Below, piece after piece: positions 27,299-37,859 of a stretch of DNA of 64,000 nt (positions are counted from its first letter, which is position 1; each line of letters begins with the position of its first letter). The notes beneath the pieces were generated by a model. The model was not told the DNA's origin and did no database searches. It saw only the letters and a list, made by a program, of their open reading frames with translations. The DNA comes from Datisca glomerata (taxonomy: Eukaryota > Streptophyta > Magnoliopsida > Cucurbitales > Datiscaceae): contig QANY01005492.1 of NCBI GenBank assembly GCA_003255025.1, positions 432,297 to 496,296 on the forward strand, written 5' to 3'. The translations under genes and the position numbers were made by a program.

Positions 27299-29781
27299 CT
27301 CTCTCTCCCTCCCTTCCTCCCCTCTCATTATCTCACTTACTCATTCTTGATCTCTCTCACTCCCACAATCTCTCTTTCTCTTTGTCATCCTCCATCTCTC
27401 TCTCTTCTCTCTCTCTTTATCTATATCTCTTTATCGCTCACTCTCTCTCACTCATTCTCTCTATGTCTTCCCTCTCTCTCTCCCTCTCTTCCTCTTTCTC
27501 TTCTTCCCTCTTTTTCTATCTCTCTCTCCCTCTCACCCTATCTCACTCTCAATCTCACCCCTACTCTCTCTCCCTCTCACTCCCTCCCCCTCTTGGTATC
27601 TCATTCACTCACTCCGTCTCTCTCTCATTCATTCTTACTCTATATAACTTTGTCATCCTCTTTATCACTCTCTATCTATCTCTCTCTCTCTCCCCCCCTC
27701 TTACTCTCTCTTTCTTTTCTCTCTCTCTCTCAGTTGCTCTCCCTCTAGATTTGACTCTCTGCCTTCCTCTCTCTCCCACTCCAGCCCTCTCTCTCTCTCC
27801 CTCTCCCTCTCACCCTCTTTCTATCTCTGCGTCTCCCCCACTCTCTCACAATCTCTCTCTCTCGCCCCCTGCTCTCTCTTTCTCTCACTCACTCTCTTCC
27901 TTCCTCCCTCCCTTCCTCTCTCTCCCTCTCTTTCTCTTTCCCTCTCTCCCTCTCTCTCTCTCCCTCTCTCTCTTTCCCTCTCCCTCTCCCTCACTCTCTC
28001 TCTCACTCTCTCTATCTCTATCTCCCTCTCTCTCTCTCTTTCCCTCTCTCACCCTCATTCCCTCTCTCCCTCTCTCTCTTTCTCCCTCTCTCTTTCTCTC
28101 TCTCCCTCTCCCTCGCTCTCTCTCTCACTCTCTTACCTCTCGATCTCTATCTCCCTCTCTTTCTCTCTCTCTCTCTCGTTATTTCTCACTAGATTGGACT
28201 CTATCTCGATTTGACTCTATATAGAATTGACTCTCTCTCCCTATGTCTCTGTCTCTCCCTATATGTCTCTCTCTATCTATCTATGTATCTCTCTCTCTAA
28301 CTTTCTCTCTCTTTCCATCTATCTCTCTATTTCTCTCTACCTCTCTCCCCCTTCTCAATTTTCTTCTTCTTCTTCTCTCTCTCTCACTTTCTTTCTCTCT
28401 CTCTTCCCTCAAGATTTGATCTCTCCCTCTCTCCTCCGTCTAGATTTGAACCTCTCCTTTCCTCTCTCTCCCAATCTCTCTCTCTCTCTCTCTCTCACTC
28501 TATCTCCCCTTCTCTATCTCTCCCTCTTTCTCTTTTTCTCTCTCCCACCCTTACTTATGCTCTCTCTCTCTTTTCCTCGACCTCTCTCCCAATCTAACTC
28601 CCTCTCTTTCTCTCTCTCCCTCCCTCTCACTACTTTTTTCTCCCTGTCTATGGCTCCCTCCCTCCATCTCTCTCTTTCTTTCTCTCCCTCTCTTTTACTC
28701 TCTTTGTATATATATATATCTCAATCTCTCTATCTCTCTCTCCCCACTCTCAGTTTTCTTATCTGTCTCTCCCTCTAGATTTTACTCTCTCCCTTCCTCT
28801 CTCCCCCTTTCTCTGTCTTTCTCTCTCTCTCCCTCGCTCGCTCGCTCTCTCCACTCTTTCCCTCTCCCTCCCTTTCTCTCTCTCTCACACTCTCTCTCTC
28901 ACAATCCCCCTATCTCCCTCTCCCTCTCTCTGTCTTGTTCTCACCCCTTCTCTCTCCCTCTCTCTCCCCCTCTCTCTTGTTCTCTCTCTCCCTCTCCCTC
29001 TCTCCCCCTCTGTCTCTCTTATTCTATCTCTCTGTCTCTCTTGCTCTCCCTCTCTCACTCTATCTATCTCTCTCCGTCTTTCTTTCCCTCTCTCTCACTC
29101 TCTCACTCTCTCTCTCCCGATCTTCCTCTCCCCCTCTCTCCCTCTCTTGCCCTCTCACTCTCTTCCTCCCTCCCTCCCTCCCTCTCGCTCTCTCTCTCTC
29201 TCTTTCACTAGCTCTCTCACTTATCCTCTCTCTCTCTCTCTCTCACTAGCTTTCTTTTTCTCTCTCGCCTTCTTTCTTTTCCTCTCTTCCTCACTCCCTT
29301 CCTATCTCTCTCTACCTCTCTTGCTCTCTCTCTCTTTCTCTCTCCCTATCACGCTATCTCTCTCTCTCTCCCTCTTCCTCTCTCCCTATCTCCCTATGAC
29401 CCTCTCTCTCTCTCACTCTCTCTTACTCTCTTGATCTCTCTCTTACTATCTTGATCTCTCTTTTTATCTCTCGTTCTCTCTATTTCTCTCCCTTTCTCGC
29501 TCGCTCAATCATTTTCTCTCTATCTCTTCTCTCTTCTCTCTCTCTCCCTTCTGCTCTCTCTCTCACTACCCTACTCTCCCTATCTCACACACTCCCCACT
29601 CACTCTCTCTCTTGCTATCTCTCTCTCCCTATCTCGTTATCTCTCTCTCAGTCTCTCTCTCCCCCCTCTCTCTCTTTCTCTCTCACTTTGTCCCCCTCCC
29701 CATCTTATTATATCTCCCTATCTATATCTCTCTCTCCCTCCCACTTTCTCCCCCTTCTCTCCCTCTCTCTCCCTCTCTTGC

Positions 29782-29821
<40 letters not shown>

Positions 29822-30656
29822 CTCTCTCTCTATTGCTCTCCCTCTCTCTCTATCTTTCTGTTTCTTTGTCATTCTCTCCCCCATCTCTCTCCCTATCTTC
29901 CCCTCCCTTACTCTTTCTCCCCATTTTCATCTCCCTATCGCTCTCTCTTTCTCCCTCTCTCTCTCTCGCCCTCTCCCTCTCTTCCTCTTTCCCTCTATCT
30001 CGCTCTCTCTCTCACTAGCTCTCTTTCTCTATTTCTCTCTGTCTCTCCCTCTCTCTCCCTCTCTCCCTCTCTCTGTTCCTCTCTCCCTCTCTTGCTATCT
30101 CTCTCTCTCTGTCTCTATCCCTCTCTCTCTCACTCACTCACTCTCACTCTTTCTGTCTCTGTCTCTCTGTCTCTCTCTCTCTCACTCACTTAGTCTCTTA
30201 ATTCTCTATCTAGATTTCTCTCTCCCTCCCATCCTTCATCTCTCCCTATCTTTGTCTCTTTATCTCTCCCTCTTTCTCCCTCTCCCTTTTCCATAATCCC
30301 TCTTTCTCTCTCTCACTCACTCACTCACTCTCGCTCTCTCTTACTCTCTTGATTCTCTCTATCTCTAGATCTCTCTCTCTCATTCGCTCTCTCTCTTTCT
30401 ATCTATCCCCCCTGCTCTTTCTCTTTCCCTCTTGATGTTCTCTCTCTCTCTCACGCACACACACTCTCTCTCACACACTCTCTCTTTTACACACACACAC
30501 AAACACACTCTCTTTCTGTCTCTCCCTCTCGCTCTCTCCCCATCTCCCTTCTCCTCTCTCTCATTCTCTCTCTCACACTCTCTCTCTCGTTCTCTCTCAC
30601 TCTCTCCTTGTCTCTCTCTCCCTCCCTCCCCCTATTATTCTCTCTTTCTCTCACAA

Positions 30657-30682
30657 ACACACACACACACACACACACACAC
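30657..30682. repeat. (AC)13 microsatellite near the array end
   Basis: This AC run follows 'ctctcacaa' and is itself followed by CT runs. A related set of shorter CA runs lies at 30,459-30,506. Confidence 0.95.
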
Positions 30683-31040
30683 TCTCTCTCTCTCCGTCTC
30701 TCTCCCTCTCTCTCTCCCTCTCCCTCTCTCTCTTGTTCTCTCTCTCTCTTTGTCTCTCTCTTATTCTCTCTCCTATATTCTTCTTTATCACTCTCTATCA
30801 CTATCCCTCTCTCTATCTCTCTTTCCTCTCTCTCTCTCATTCTCTCTGTGTCACTCTCTCTCCCTCCCTCCATCACACTTTCCCTCTCTCTCTCTCCCTA
30901 TCTCACCCTCCCTCTTTCACTCTCTTTCTCTCATTATCTCTCTCTCTTACTCTCTCCCCCTCTCCCTCTCTATCTATCTATATGTCTCTACCTCTCTCTC
31001 CTTCTCTCTCCCTCTCTCCCGCTCTCTCTTTCTCTCTCTC

Positions 31041-31340
31041 AGATTCCACGTTAGCAACGATTGACAACAAAGATGGATACTTTAGTACCTAATAAAAGGT
31101 GGACAAAATGGCCTTCATTCTGTAAAACCACGTCATTCCCAAGATTACATTGTACGGGGATAAAGTGTCTAGAACCATAAATTTCATCAAATGATTGAAT
31201 GGCTTAGGTTTCACTAAGAGAACTGTGATTCCTTTAGAGTAGCTTACTGTCATGTTGAAACCTATCAACGGCTGCGACGGGTCCTAGCACTTTTGATCTC
31301 TCATATACATTTTTTCAAAGGGTTGACCAATTTAGCATAT
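31041..31340 (-). pseudogene. Ty3/gypsy polyprotein scrap, protease-RT linker (minus strand)
   Basis: Translated on the minus strand from about 31,340 down to 31,041, this gives a largely open frame. It contains the piece 'LDTLSPYNVILGMTWFYRM', followed by 'KAILSTFY' and one stop. That pattern (LSPYN-ILG-W-MKA-ST-H/FY) is the conserved segment after the protease in plant Ty3/gypsy Tat-type polyproteins. What is seen is about 95 codons with no protease active site and no RT motifs. On its downstream side (plus 31,040) it is cut directly by the CT array, and on its upstream side by the hAT end at 31,349. It is opposite in strand to the Tat element that follows, so it is a separate fragment. Confidence 0.75.
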
Positions 31341-31348
31341 TGCAACAC

Positions 31349-31360
31349 TAGGGGTGAATA
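31349..31360 (+). repeat. hAT 5' terminal inverted repeat (left end only)
   Basis: 'taggggtgaata' begins the element. The T/CAGGGGTG start is typical of plant hAT ends. Its partner at the right end is missing. Confidence 0.6.
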
Positions 31361-31833
31361 AAAAGTTACCGAACCGAATTGGGAATGGGCGGTTCTTTAA
31401 GTCCATGCAGTTCACTTCGGTCTGACAAAACTATCGAACTGAAACTTCATTTCGGTTCGAAAAATTTTAAGTTTTTAAACCAAACCAAACCGAACCGAAA
31501 CTTATAACGTAAAACGATATCATTTTTATACATCTTATATATTTCTCAACTACTACCTTCTATACAGCATCATTTGATCAAACCCTCAATATATAAGCCA
31601 AAAATTTTAGCGCTAGGGTTTCATTTGCATTTCCCCTTGGACCATTTCGTTTGAATTACAGACCACTACCAGAGGTAGTTGTCACATCGACGACAAATCG
31701 GCATGACATCAAATTCTCCTTCCTCGCCTTAGGGTTCCACTTCCTTGACTTTATCCTATCTCGACTCTCTCCTTCTTTGGTGAAAATTAGACTTCTTTCT
31801 ATTTTCCTAGTAGAGAAATTCAATTCATCGGAG

Positions 31834-32462
31834 GTAAGGTTCATCTCTGGTTATGATTAGTTTCATCTCTCGTAACCTCAATGATAGATTGATTTCTTGT
31901 TGTTTACTTGACAGAGTAATTGATTTCAATTAAGAGTAATGAAATCTATAATCTGATCAGTGATATAAAGTTGATTTCTATGGGTCTTCTCTACTCTGCT
32001 ATGTACTTTAGGGTTTATGCTTTGTTTTATATTGTTTGGTTTCTTGGAAAAGTGAAACGAGAAGAAACTTATGACTTGAATGTTTACTTTATCAATGTGG
32101 TTTTGTCTTTTGGAGTTAAATTACGCTAATCAATGGGATTCGAAAGCTTATAATCTTCTTTTGCAACCAATCTATGATTACTTTATTCAATTTGATTTGC
32201 ATGCCTTTTGGGCTTTCAAAAATTCTTTGTCATCAATTAGGTGGATGTTTTTGGATTTATATTGTTCAAAAATTCTCTAGGTGTCTAAGTGTGTGAGTAA
32301 TTGATTTGCCTTTTGCTTGCGTCTCTACTTCTGGTTAGTTCTTAGTTGGATACTGATTGATATTGTTTGTACACTGATTAGTTTTGTGTTAGTTTTTCTA
32401 TTAGTTTTGGTTTAATTCTTCTATACTGTTAAGTCTGATTTGTTTTGTTGTCACATTACTAG
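31834..32462 (+). other. Probable 5'UTR intron of the hAT transposase gene
   Basis: A good plant donor (gag|gtaaggt) lies at 31,834 and an acceptor (cattactag|atg) at 32,461-32,462, directly before the transposase ATG at 32,463. The interval is T-rich, has no coding similarity and is broken by stops in all frames. An intron in the leader is known in Ac-like elements; the splice pair here is inferred from sequence only. Confidence 0.6.
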
Positions 32463-34410
32463 ATGTCTAATGTTGATAACAAAGATGCTGATGGTGGTGG
32501 AATGAAAGTTGATGCAAATTTCTCATTAGCACCAAAACATAATTCAGGTAAGAGAAAAACTAACCGAAAGCCTTGTGAAGTTTGGAATGATTTTATCAGA
32601 ATTGAAACTGATGATTCTAATGATGTGAAATCTAGTTGTAACCATTGTAAACGTGTTATGACATGTCCTAGTGCTAATGGCACTTCTAGTTTGTGGACTC
32701 ACTTTTAAAGATGCAAGAAAAACCCAAAAATTTTGTTGACCCAAAGAAAAAAACATTAGTTATTACTAATAGCACAAGTAGTGAGGGAGTAAGTGACAAT
32801 ACTTGTACAATAAGTATGCCTTTTAATGTTGAGAAGTGTAGGATGTTGCTTGCTAGAATGATCATCAAGGATGAATAATCCTTTAAGGTTGTAGAGGGTG
32901 AAGGTTTTCGTGAGTTTTGTCAGATGATGCAACCTAAGTTTGTTATTCCCTCAAGGATTACTATTGCTAGAGATTGCTTTAAAATCTTTATGTGGGAGAA
33001 AGAAAAATTGAAAAAGGCTTTCTCAAGTAAAAAAAATAAGAGGTTGTGTCATACCTCTGATACTTGGATATTGGTGCAAAATCTTAGTAACATGGTGCTC
33101 ACTGCATATTTTATTGATGATGATTGGAAATTACATAAAAGGGTTATTAATTTTTGTCCAATTGCTAATCATAAGGAGGAGCCGATTGGTATGGCTATTG
33201 AGAATGTTTTCTTGATTGGGGTATTAAAAGGGTTTTCACAATCACTGTTGATAATGCAAGTGCTAGTGATGGCACGATCAATTATTTGAGAAAGATGATT
33301 AGAAATTGGAATGAACATGTATTGAATGGGGAATTGATGCATGATAGGTGTTGTGCACATATTTTGAACCTTATTATGTGTTATAGTTTAAAGGACCTCC
33401 ATGACTCCATCATTTGAATCCGCAACGCGGTGGAATATATGAGGTCTTGTCCTTCTCAGTTTAAAAAGCTTAAGACTTATATTGAAGCTGCAAAAATAAT
33501 TGCAAGTCGTATAGTTTCTCTATATGTTACCACTAGATGGAATTCCACTTATTTATTGTTGGAGGTGGCTGAAAAGTATCAAAAGGCATTTGAGAGGCTT
33601 GGATAGCAAGATGCACATTATTTGATGGAGCTCCATGGAAATGAGAAGAAACTTGGTCCTCCCGATGATGAGGATTGGGATAATGCTCGTGTGTTTATCA
33701 AGTTTTTAAAAGTTTTCTATGAAGTAACATTGAGGATTTTGTGTTCTTTAAGTGTTACTGCAAATAGGTATTTTAATGAGGTTTGTTTGATAAAAAGCAT
33801 TATTTGAACATATTCCACATCTAACAATTTTCTTTTGAACAAATGACAAGTAGCATGAGTGTCAAGTAACACAAATATTGAGGAGGGTCTGAAAAGGCAA
33901 ACTATATGTTGTATGTGGCTGTTGTTATTGATCCACATTATAAAATGATATATGTGCAATATTGTGGTGAATTTTTGTATGAGCGTGTTGTTGCCGCTGA
34001 TATGATAAAGAAAGTGGTGTCTGCATTGGAGAGATTGTATAAGGAGCGCAAAACCAAAGTTAAGGTTGATTTGAAATAAGAAGTGCAAAATGTTGAACAA
34101 TCATCACAATCAGTTAAAAATGAAGTTGGAATTGATGATGGCATTCAAGAAACATTTAATATTGATGTGGGTTTGATATGGCCATGGTTGCGGAAGATAA
34201 TTTGGAGGTTAAGAATGAGATCGAGAGATACTTGTTAGAGCCTTGTTTGAAACGGGATAAGATTTTGGATATTCTTACTTGGTGAAAAGTAAACTCTTCA
34301 AGATACGAGGCCCTCAGCCTTATAGCTAGAAATGTCTTCGCAATTCCTATCTCCACAGTTATATCTGAGTCGACCTTTAGTACCGGTGGTCATATAGTGG
34401 ATCCAATCTG
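32463..34410 (+). pseudogene. hAT (Ac-like) transposase pseudogene
   Basis: Pieces of one transposase are spread over several frames. A BED-type zinc finger lies at 32,571-32,720 ('CEVWNDF', then C-x2-C, then H-x3-C interrupted by a TAA). RNase H-like catalytic pieces follow: 'HTSDTW' with its Asp at 33,059-33,061, and 'TVDNASASDG' with its Asp at 33,250-33,252. 'RCCAHILNLI' lies near 33,350. A DUF4413-like middle part with 'MLYVAVVIDPHYKM'-type text lies at about 33,900-34,060. The C-terminal hAT dimerisation domain lies at 34,200-34,410 ('SLIARNVFAIP', 'ESTFSTGG'). Stops interrupt near 32,706, 32,876, 33,409 and 33,604, and frames change near 32,730, 33,220 and 33,900. The protein would have bound element ends and cut and pasted DNA in the nucleus; this copy is dead. 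Family assignment is firm, the exact subfamily is not. Confidence 0.88.
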
Positions 34411-34739
34411 AGGTTCATTGGATAGAGAGTCTACCTGGTACTATAGCTTCCAACAGGACATCTCCCATGCGAGGAAGAACTTTAGAACTTTGAGGTGGAT
34501 CTTCCATGATAAGCTTAAGAAATAGGAGATCATCACGGAAGATATAGAAGCCATGGGGAACCAGCCATTCCCACCTTACGCTAATGCAAAGAGTTTACAA
34601 AAACTTTTTTGACACGCTGGAACTAGACAAAAAGGCTCCTTTAAGTGACACGAACATTAATAAACGTCTCTAAACAGAGCAAGGCCAGGGCAATAGGGCT
34701 ACTTCTCCCAACCACTTTTGGGGAGAATAAGAAGAAATG

Positions 34740-35210
34740 AAAAGGGTGCCATCACCATCACTAACCAGACCACATGGTAAAGAGAGTGGGGCACAATCGC
34801 CTTTTGTACGTGGAAGCTATGGTCAATGGAATGCAAGTTAGAAGGGCCTTTGTTGACAATGGGTCCAAAATCATTGCCATGTCACTCGCTACCTTCCATA
34901 CTGTTGGTATAAATGAGAATAGGTTGTCATCTCAGGCTTCTCTAGCCCGTTAGAATGTTGGGTTACATCAACATATAGGTTCAAGTAGGGCCAATCCACA
35001 TCATGAACTGCCTTCATGTCATTGAGCCCGAGACCATTTACCATGTCTTATTGGGGAGGTCTTACTGGGGAGGCCTTAGATTCATGACCATGAATGTGTC
35101 CCCTCCATGTTGCACCAGTTCATCAAGTCAAAGTGGAAGAGAAAAAGGCATCACCATAGCAGCCATGAAAGCATCGTTCGATGAGACTGAGGCCCAAGGA
35201 AGATCATGAC
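34740..35210 (+). pseudogene. Tat copy 1: gag tail and protease remnant
   Basis: In one frame around 34,825-34,950 one reads 'NGMQVRRAFVDNGSKI', followed by 'ATFHTVGI'. This has the retropepsin pattern with the catalytic Asp at 34,855-34,857 in a D-N-G-S context, which is common in Tat elements. After a frameshift, 35,003-35,060 gives 'HVIEPETIYHVLLGRSYW', the conserved ILGRPW-like segment behind the protease. At 34,419-34,740 the sequence is weakly gag-like ('FRTLRWIFHDK') and I cannot define a domain there. Stops and frame changes show that it is dead. Confidence 0.7.
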
Positions 35211-35378
35211 CATTACCTTGCTGAAGTAGGAAGACACACGGGGCAAGGCTAAGATGACAAATGGCAGCGAAGTAGTCACTAGGGTGACACTGCCAAATGG
35301 TGAGAGGGCGTACCGCTTGTGATGGTACGCAGGGTCAGGAGGACACCTTAACCACTGACAATGGAATGAAGGACATGC

Positions 35379-36845
35379 ATGATTAATTGCGATGTGCCAG
35401 AAGAACCTTCAGAACCAACACAACCGACATCACAAGAGGAGTTAGAAGAAGTCTTCTCTCACGGGGAGGTAGGGTGGAGACCCATCCTCATTACAAAAAG
35501 TTTATCTGAGGGTCAAAGAGAAAGCCTAATGACCCTACTTCAGGAGTTTCAAGATATGTTCGCATGTCCATACACAGAGATACCAGGGATGGATCCCGCC
35601 TTGGTAACTCATAAGCTAGGGGTCTCCATGGCGTGTAACCCTATCAAGAAACTACCATGACACTTTCTTCCTGAGATAGAATTACAAATTAAGTCCTAGA
35701 TCACCAAGCTCATGGACGCCAAATTCATAAAACCATCAGAGCACCCTATTTGATTGGCCAATATTGTCCTAGTGAAGAAAAAGAACGACCAGATATGGTG
35801 TTGTGTTGATTTCAAGGACTTGAACAGGGTGTGTCCAAAGGATGATTTTTCGACTTCCAAATGTTGACGTCGTGGTGGATGCCATGATGAAACATGAGAT
35901 GTTCTCCTTTACAGATGGTTTCAACGGGTACAACCAGATAAGAATGGTGCCTGGAGATACTAAGAAGATCACCTTCAGGACTCCGTTCAAATTTTTTTAC
36001 TATGTCGTGATGTCGTTCGGACTGAAAAATGTCAAGGTCAATTATCAGAGGGCAATGACATCAATCTTCCATGACATGATACACGACTTCATGGAAGACT
36101 ATGTGGATGACTTGGTTGTGAATTCCAAAGTTGCGAAATGCATCCCAGACACTTCAGGAGCATTTTTTAGAAGTGTAGGATGTACAAGCTCATGATGATT
36201 CCTCTGAAGTGCACCTTTGGAGGATCTCGTGGAAAGTTCTTAGGATTCTATGTGCATCAGTGCATGATAGACATTGACTGGTCGAAGGTGAGAGCCATTA
36301 GGCCATGGCGCCGTCACAGACAGTCAAGGAGCATAACATTTTTTTGGGCAACATCTAGTAAGTGCGACGTTTCATCCCCACCTTGGAAGAGTCAGTCAGT
36401 GCATTGCAATCACTATTGAAGCAAGGTTGTAAGTTCGAGTGGGCATCGGAGTAACAAAGGCATTTTGAGCAGATCAAGGATGTCTTGCTCACATCCGCAC
36501 CATGGTGTCGCTTGGGGGGGCTTGCCGCTGATTTTGTATATTACGTCCACGACTAAGTCCATCGGAGCATTATTGGCTTAAGTGTGGGAAACAGCAGAGT
36601 TGCCAGTCTATTACATGAGCAGGATTTTGCTCGACACAGAACGGAGATACACGCCTCAAGAGAAGCATTGCTTAGCACTTATCTTCACCACTTTGAAGCT
36701 CCGGCACTACCTACTCTATATTAAAGTCCATTTAATGACCAAGTCCAATCTGATATCTTTCCTATTGTACATGCCCACCCTGAATGGGAGGCTCACTAGG
36801 CGTAGAAGATCCAAGCATTCGCAGATCTACTGGTGTGATTTTTGA
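35379..36845 (+). pseudogene. Tat copy 1: reverse transcriptase and RNase H remnant
   Basis: The RT begins with 'MTLLQEFQDMFACPYTEIPG' (about 35,505-35,590) and runs through 'LANIVLVKKKND' and 'CCVDFKDLNRVCPKDDF' (to 35,850). After a frame change comes 'FTDGFNGYNQIRMVPGD' and 'FRTPFKFFYYVVMSFGLKN'. The active-site box Tyr-Val-Asp-Asp is intact at 36,100-36,111. Stops occur near 35,657, 35,697 and 35,752, and frameshifts near 35,845, 36,165 and 36,420. RNase H text follows from about 36,500 ('ILYITSTTKSIGALLA', 'YYMSRILLDTERRYTPQEK', 'LKLRHYLL'). Despite an intact catalytic box the reading frame is broken many times. The role would be copying element RNA into DNA in cytoplasmic particles. Confidence 0.88.
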
Positions 36846-37340
36846 ATTGAGAATGTGTGCCTTTTGATGAAACCAACTCGAGGGAGTTTCATGAGGTAGA
36901 CCTTTGTGAGGAGCTAGTGTGGCGGCTGAACTTTGATGTATCTTCAATGCATAATTGAGGAGGAGCAAGGCTTGTGCTAGTTGAACCTATGTGCAACATG
37001 TTCATGATGGTGTACAAGTTGTTCCTTGCTCAGTTTGAAGTATGGGAAAGGAAAAATGGGGCAACGATAATCAAAGTAAAGGGAGAATCCAAACAGATCA
37101 ACGAGGAGTTTTCGACTAAGGAACCCGCCCTCGCCAACATAGACACGAAGTCTAAAAATTAACTAACATATTTGAGAAGTTAGTCTTTCAACACACGTTA
37201 AGGTCCCAGAATCGCCATGCGAACGCCTTGGCCACTCTCAACACCAAACTCCCAGTCACAGATCCTATCATTATCATTAAAGTATCCATCCAGAATAGCA
37301 CTTCTATTTCTAGGAACCTCTAAAAGATGCCACACCAAGA
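36846..37340 (+). pseudogene. Tat copy 1: second (archaeal-type) RNase H remnant
   Basis: Fragments of the extra RNase H that characterises the Tat clade are visible. 'WRLNFDVSSMHN' with a stop and 'GGARLVLVEP' lie at about 36,915-36,985, and the C-terminal 'RHANALATLNTKLPVTDP' lies at 37,215-37,270. The middle is badly diverged. It is followed by 'QNSTSISRNL' text that normally leads towards the integrase. The integrase part resumes only after the 2.25-kb insertion that starts at 37,570. Confidence 0.6.
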
Positions 37341-37569
37341 CTAGAGAGACAACGTCCGAAGGTGGCTCAGTGAGGGGAACATACTGGCAAACCATGACTT
37401 GAAAAGTTTCGTTCAATTGAATAGGGTATTGTTCTACCGGGGGACAGACAATGTCCTTGCAAGGTGGAGAAGCATTAAGGGAGGCTGAGGTCGGCTCCAG
37501 TGCCTTCATGGGGATGTTTACTCCATGGACGGGCCACTGCTATATATATGCCTACAAAGGATGTGGTGC
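37341..37569 (+). other. Tat copy 1: RNase H-integrase linker, left part
   Basis: Polyprotein-like text in shifting frames ('GNILANHDLKSF', 'RVLFYRGTDNVL', 'CLHGDVYSMDGPLLY') connects the RNase H tail to the integrase region. It stops at the insertion site of the hAT-like element and seems to resume near 39,816. No domain can be named. Confidence 0.5.
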
Positions 37570-37751
37570 TAGGGGTGTTTAAAAACTATCCACACCGTTT
37601 AGTCCAAACCGGTTCTGAACCAAAATTGATTAGTCTGGATGATATTTTTTTTGTTAATGGTCGATTCGGTCCTCCTTTTAGAGAGGACCAAAAGTTCATA
37701 TCAGTCCATAATTTTTGTTAGTTCTGGACATATCTGACCGGACCGACCGTC

Positions 37752-37761
37752 TATATATATA
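37752..37761 (+). promoter_or_regulatory. TATA-like box of the hAT-like element
   Basis: 'tatatatata' lies about 180 bp inside the left end and about 30 bp before a CT-rich leader, the layout of a promoter with a pyrimidine-rich 5'UTR. Function is inferred only. Confidence 0.4.
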
Positions 37762-37859
37762 GGATTTTAGGTTAGTTCTCTTCTCTCCCTCTCGCATCTT
37801 GCCTCCAATCCTCTCGAATCTCGACTCTCCCTCTTCGGCCTCTCTCATCTCAAACCCTC

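Larger units (their letters stand above)
1..31040. repeat. 31-kb imperfect polypyrimidine (CT-rich) array
   Basis: The plus strand is almost purely C and T for the whole stretch, so the minus strand is a 31-kb GA-rich polypurine strand. The array is open at the left edge. A occurs mainly in 'cac', 'cat', 'tat' and 'aac' contexts, and G mainly in 'tcgct', 'tgtct' and 'ttgct'. It ends sharply at about 31,040, where ordinary mixed sequence begins. Reading frames of more than 1,400 codons exist in several frames at once (for example 194-4,678, 19,415-23,818 and 20,332-25,089). They are low-complexity Ser/Leu/Pro strings explained by the absence of stop codons in CT-only DNA, so I do not call genes here. 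Long polypurine:polypyrimidine tracts can form triplex DNA and are a known problem for assembly; that is general knowledge. Confidence 0.97.
27251..31040. repeat. Array domain 2: pyrimidine repeat with 'tctagatttgactct' motifs
   Basis: Texture changes near 27.25 kb. The anchor phrases of domain 1 disappear, C runs become longer and T-rich words are more frequent. A new motif appears at 27,745, 28,190-28,232 (three close variants), 28,411, 28,439, 28,770 and 30,207, reading 'tctagatttgactctctcc' or similar. There are also short 'tatatatata' and 'cactcactcactcactc' runs. It may be an older or differently amplified repeat family joined to domain 1. The exact border is uncertain. Confidence 0.6.
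31349..34418 (+). mobile_element. hAT transposon, Ac-like, 3'-truncated
   Basis: The 5' end is a hAT-type terminus, 'taggggtgaata', at 31,349. It is followed by repeated subterminal 'gaaccg'/'cggttc' words (31,370-31,500), as is usual in plant hAT elements. The preceding eight bases, 'tgcaacac', are the expected target-site copy. A 1.1-kb leader with a probable intron leads to a transposase pseudogene that runs to the C-terminal dimerisation domain near 34,410. No matching 3' terminus or second 'tgcaacac' is visible: the sequence passes directly into Tat-type polyprotein DNA. I therefore read it as truncated on the right. The element cannot be autonomous, because the transposase is broken in several places. 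Confidence 0.8.

Noticed and set aside
186..30876. Arg/Glu-rich frames on the minus strand resembling SR-type or charged proteins
   Set aside because: These are complements of the CT array (GA repeats encode Arg-Glu strings), short and without start context or conservation evidence.
1..31040. Telomere or centromere satellite
   Set aside because: No TTTAGGG-type telomere units and no regular 150-180-bp monomer are visible. The periodic structure is longer and degenerate.
166..31092. Dozens of long Ser/Leu/Pro-rich open frames on the plus strand
   Set aside because: They overlap in several frames of the same low-complexity CT sequence, have no domain structure and are expected because stop codons cannot form without A and G.
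31651..31860. Short frame 'MNYRPLPEVV...' as a small host gene
   Set aside because: It lies in the leader of the hAT element, runs through the predicted splice donor and has no recognisable domain.
33717..34356. Minus-strand frames opposite the hAT transposase
   Set aside because: The plus strand carries clear transposase motifs here; the minus frames are shadows.
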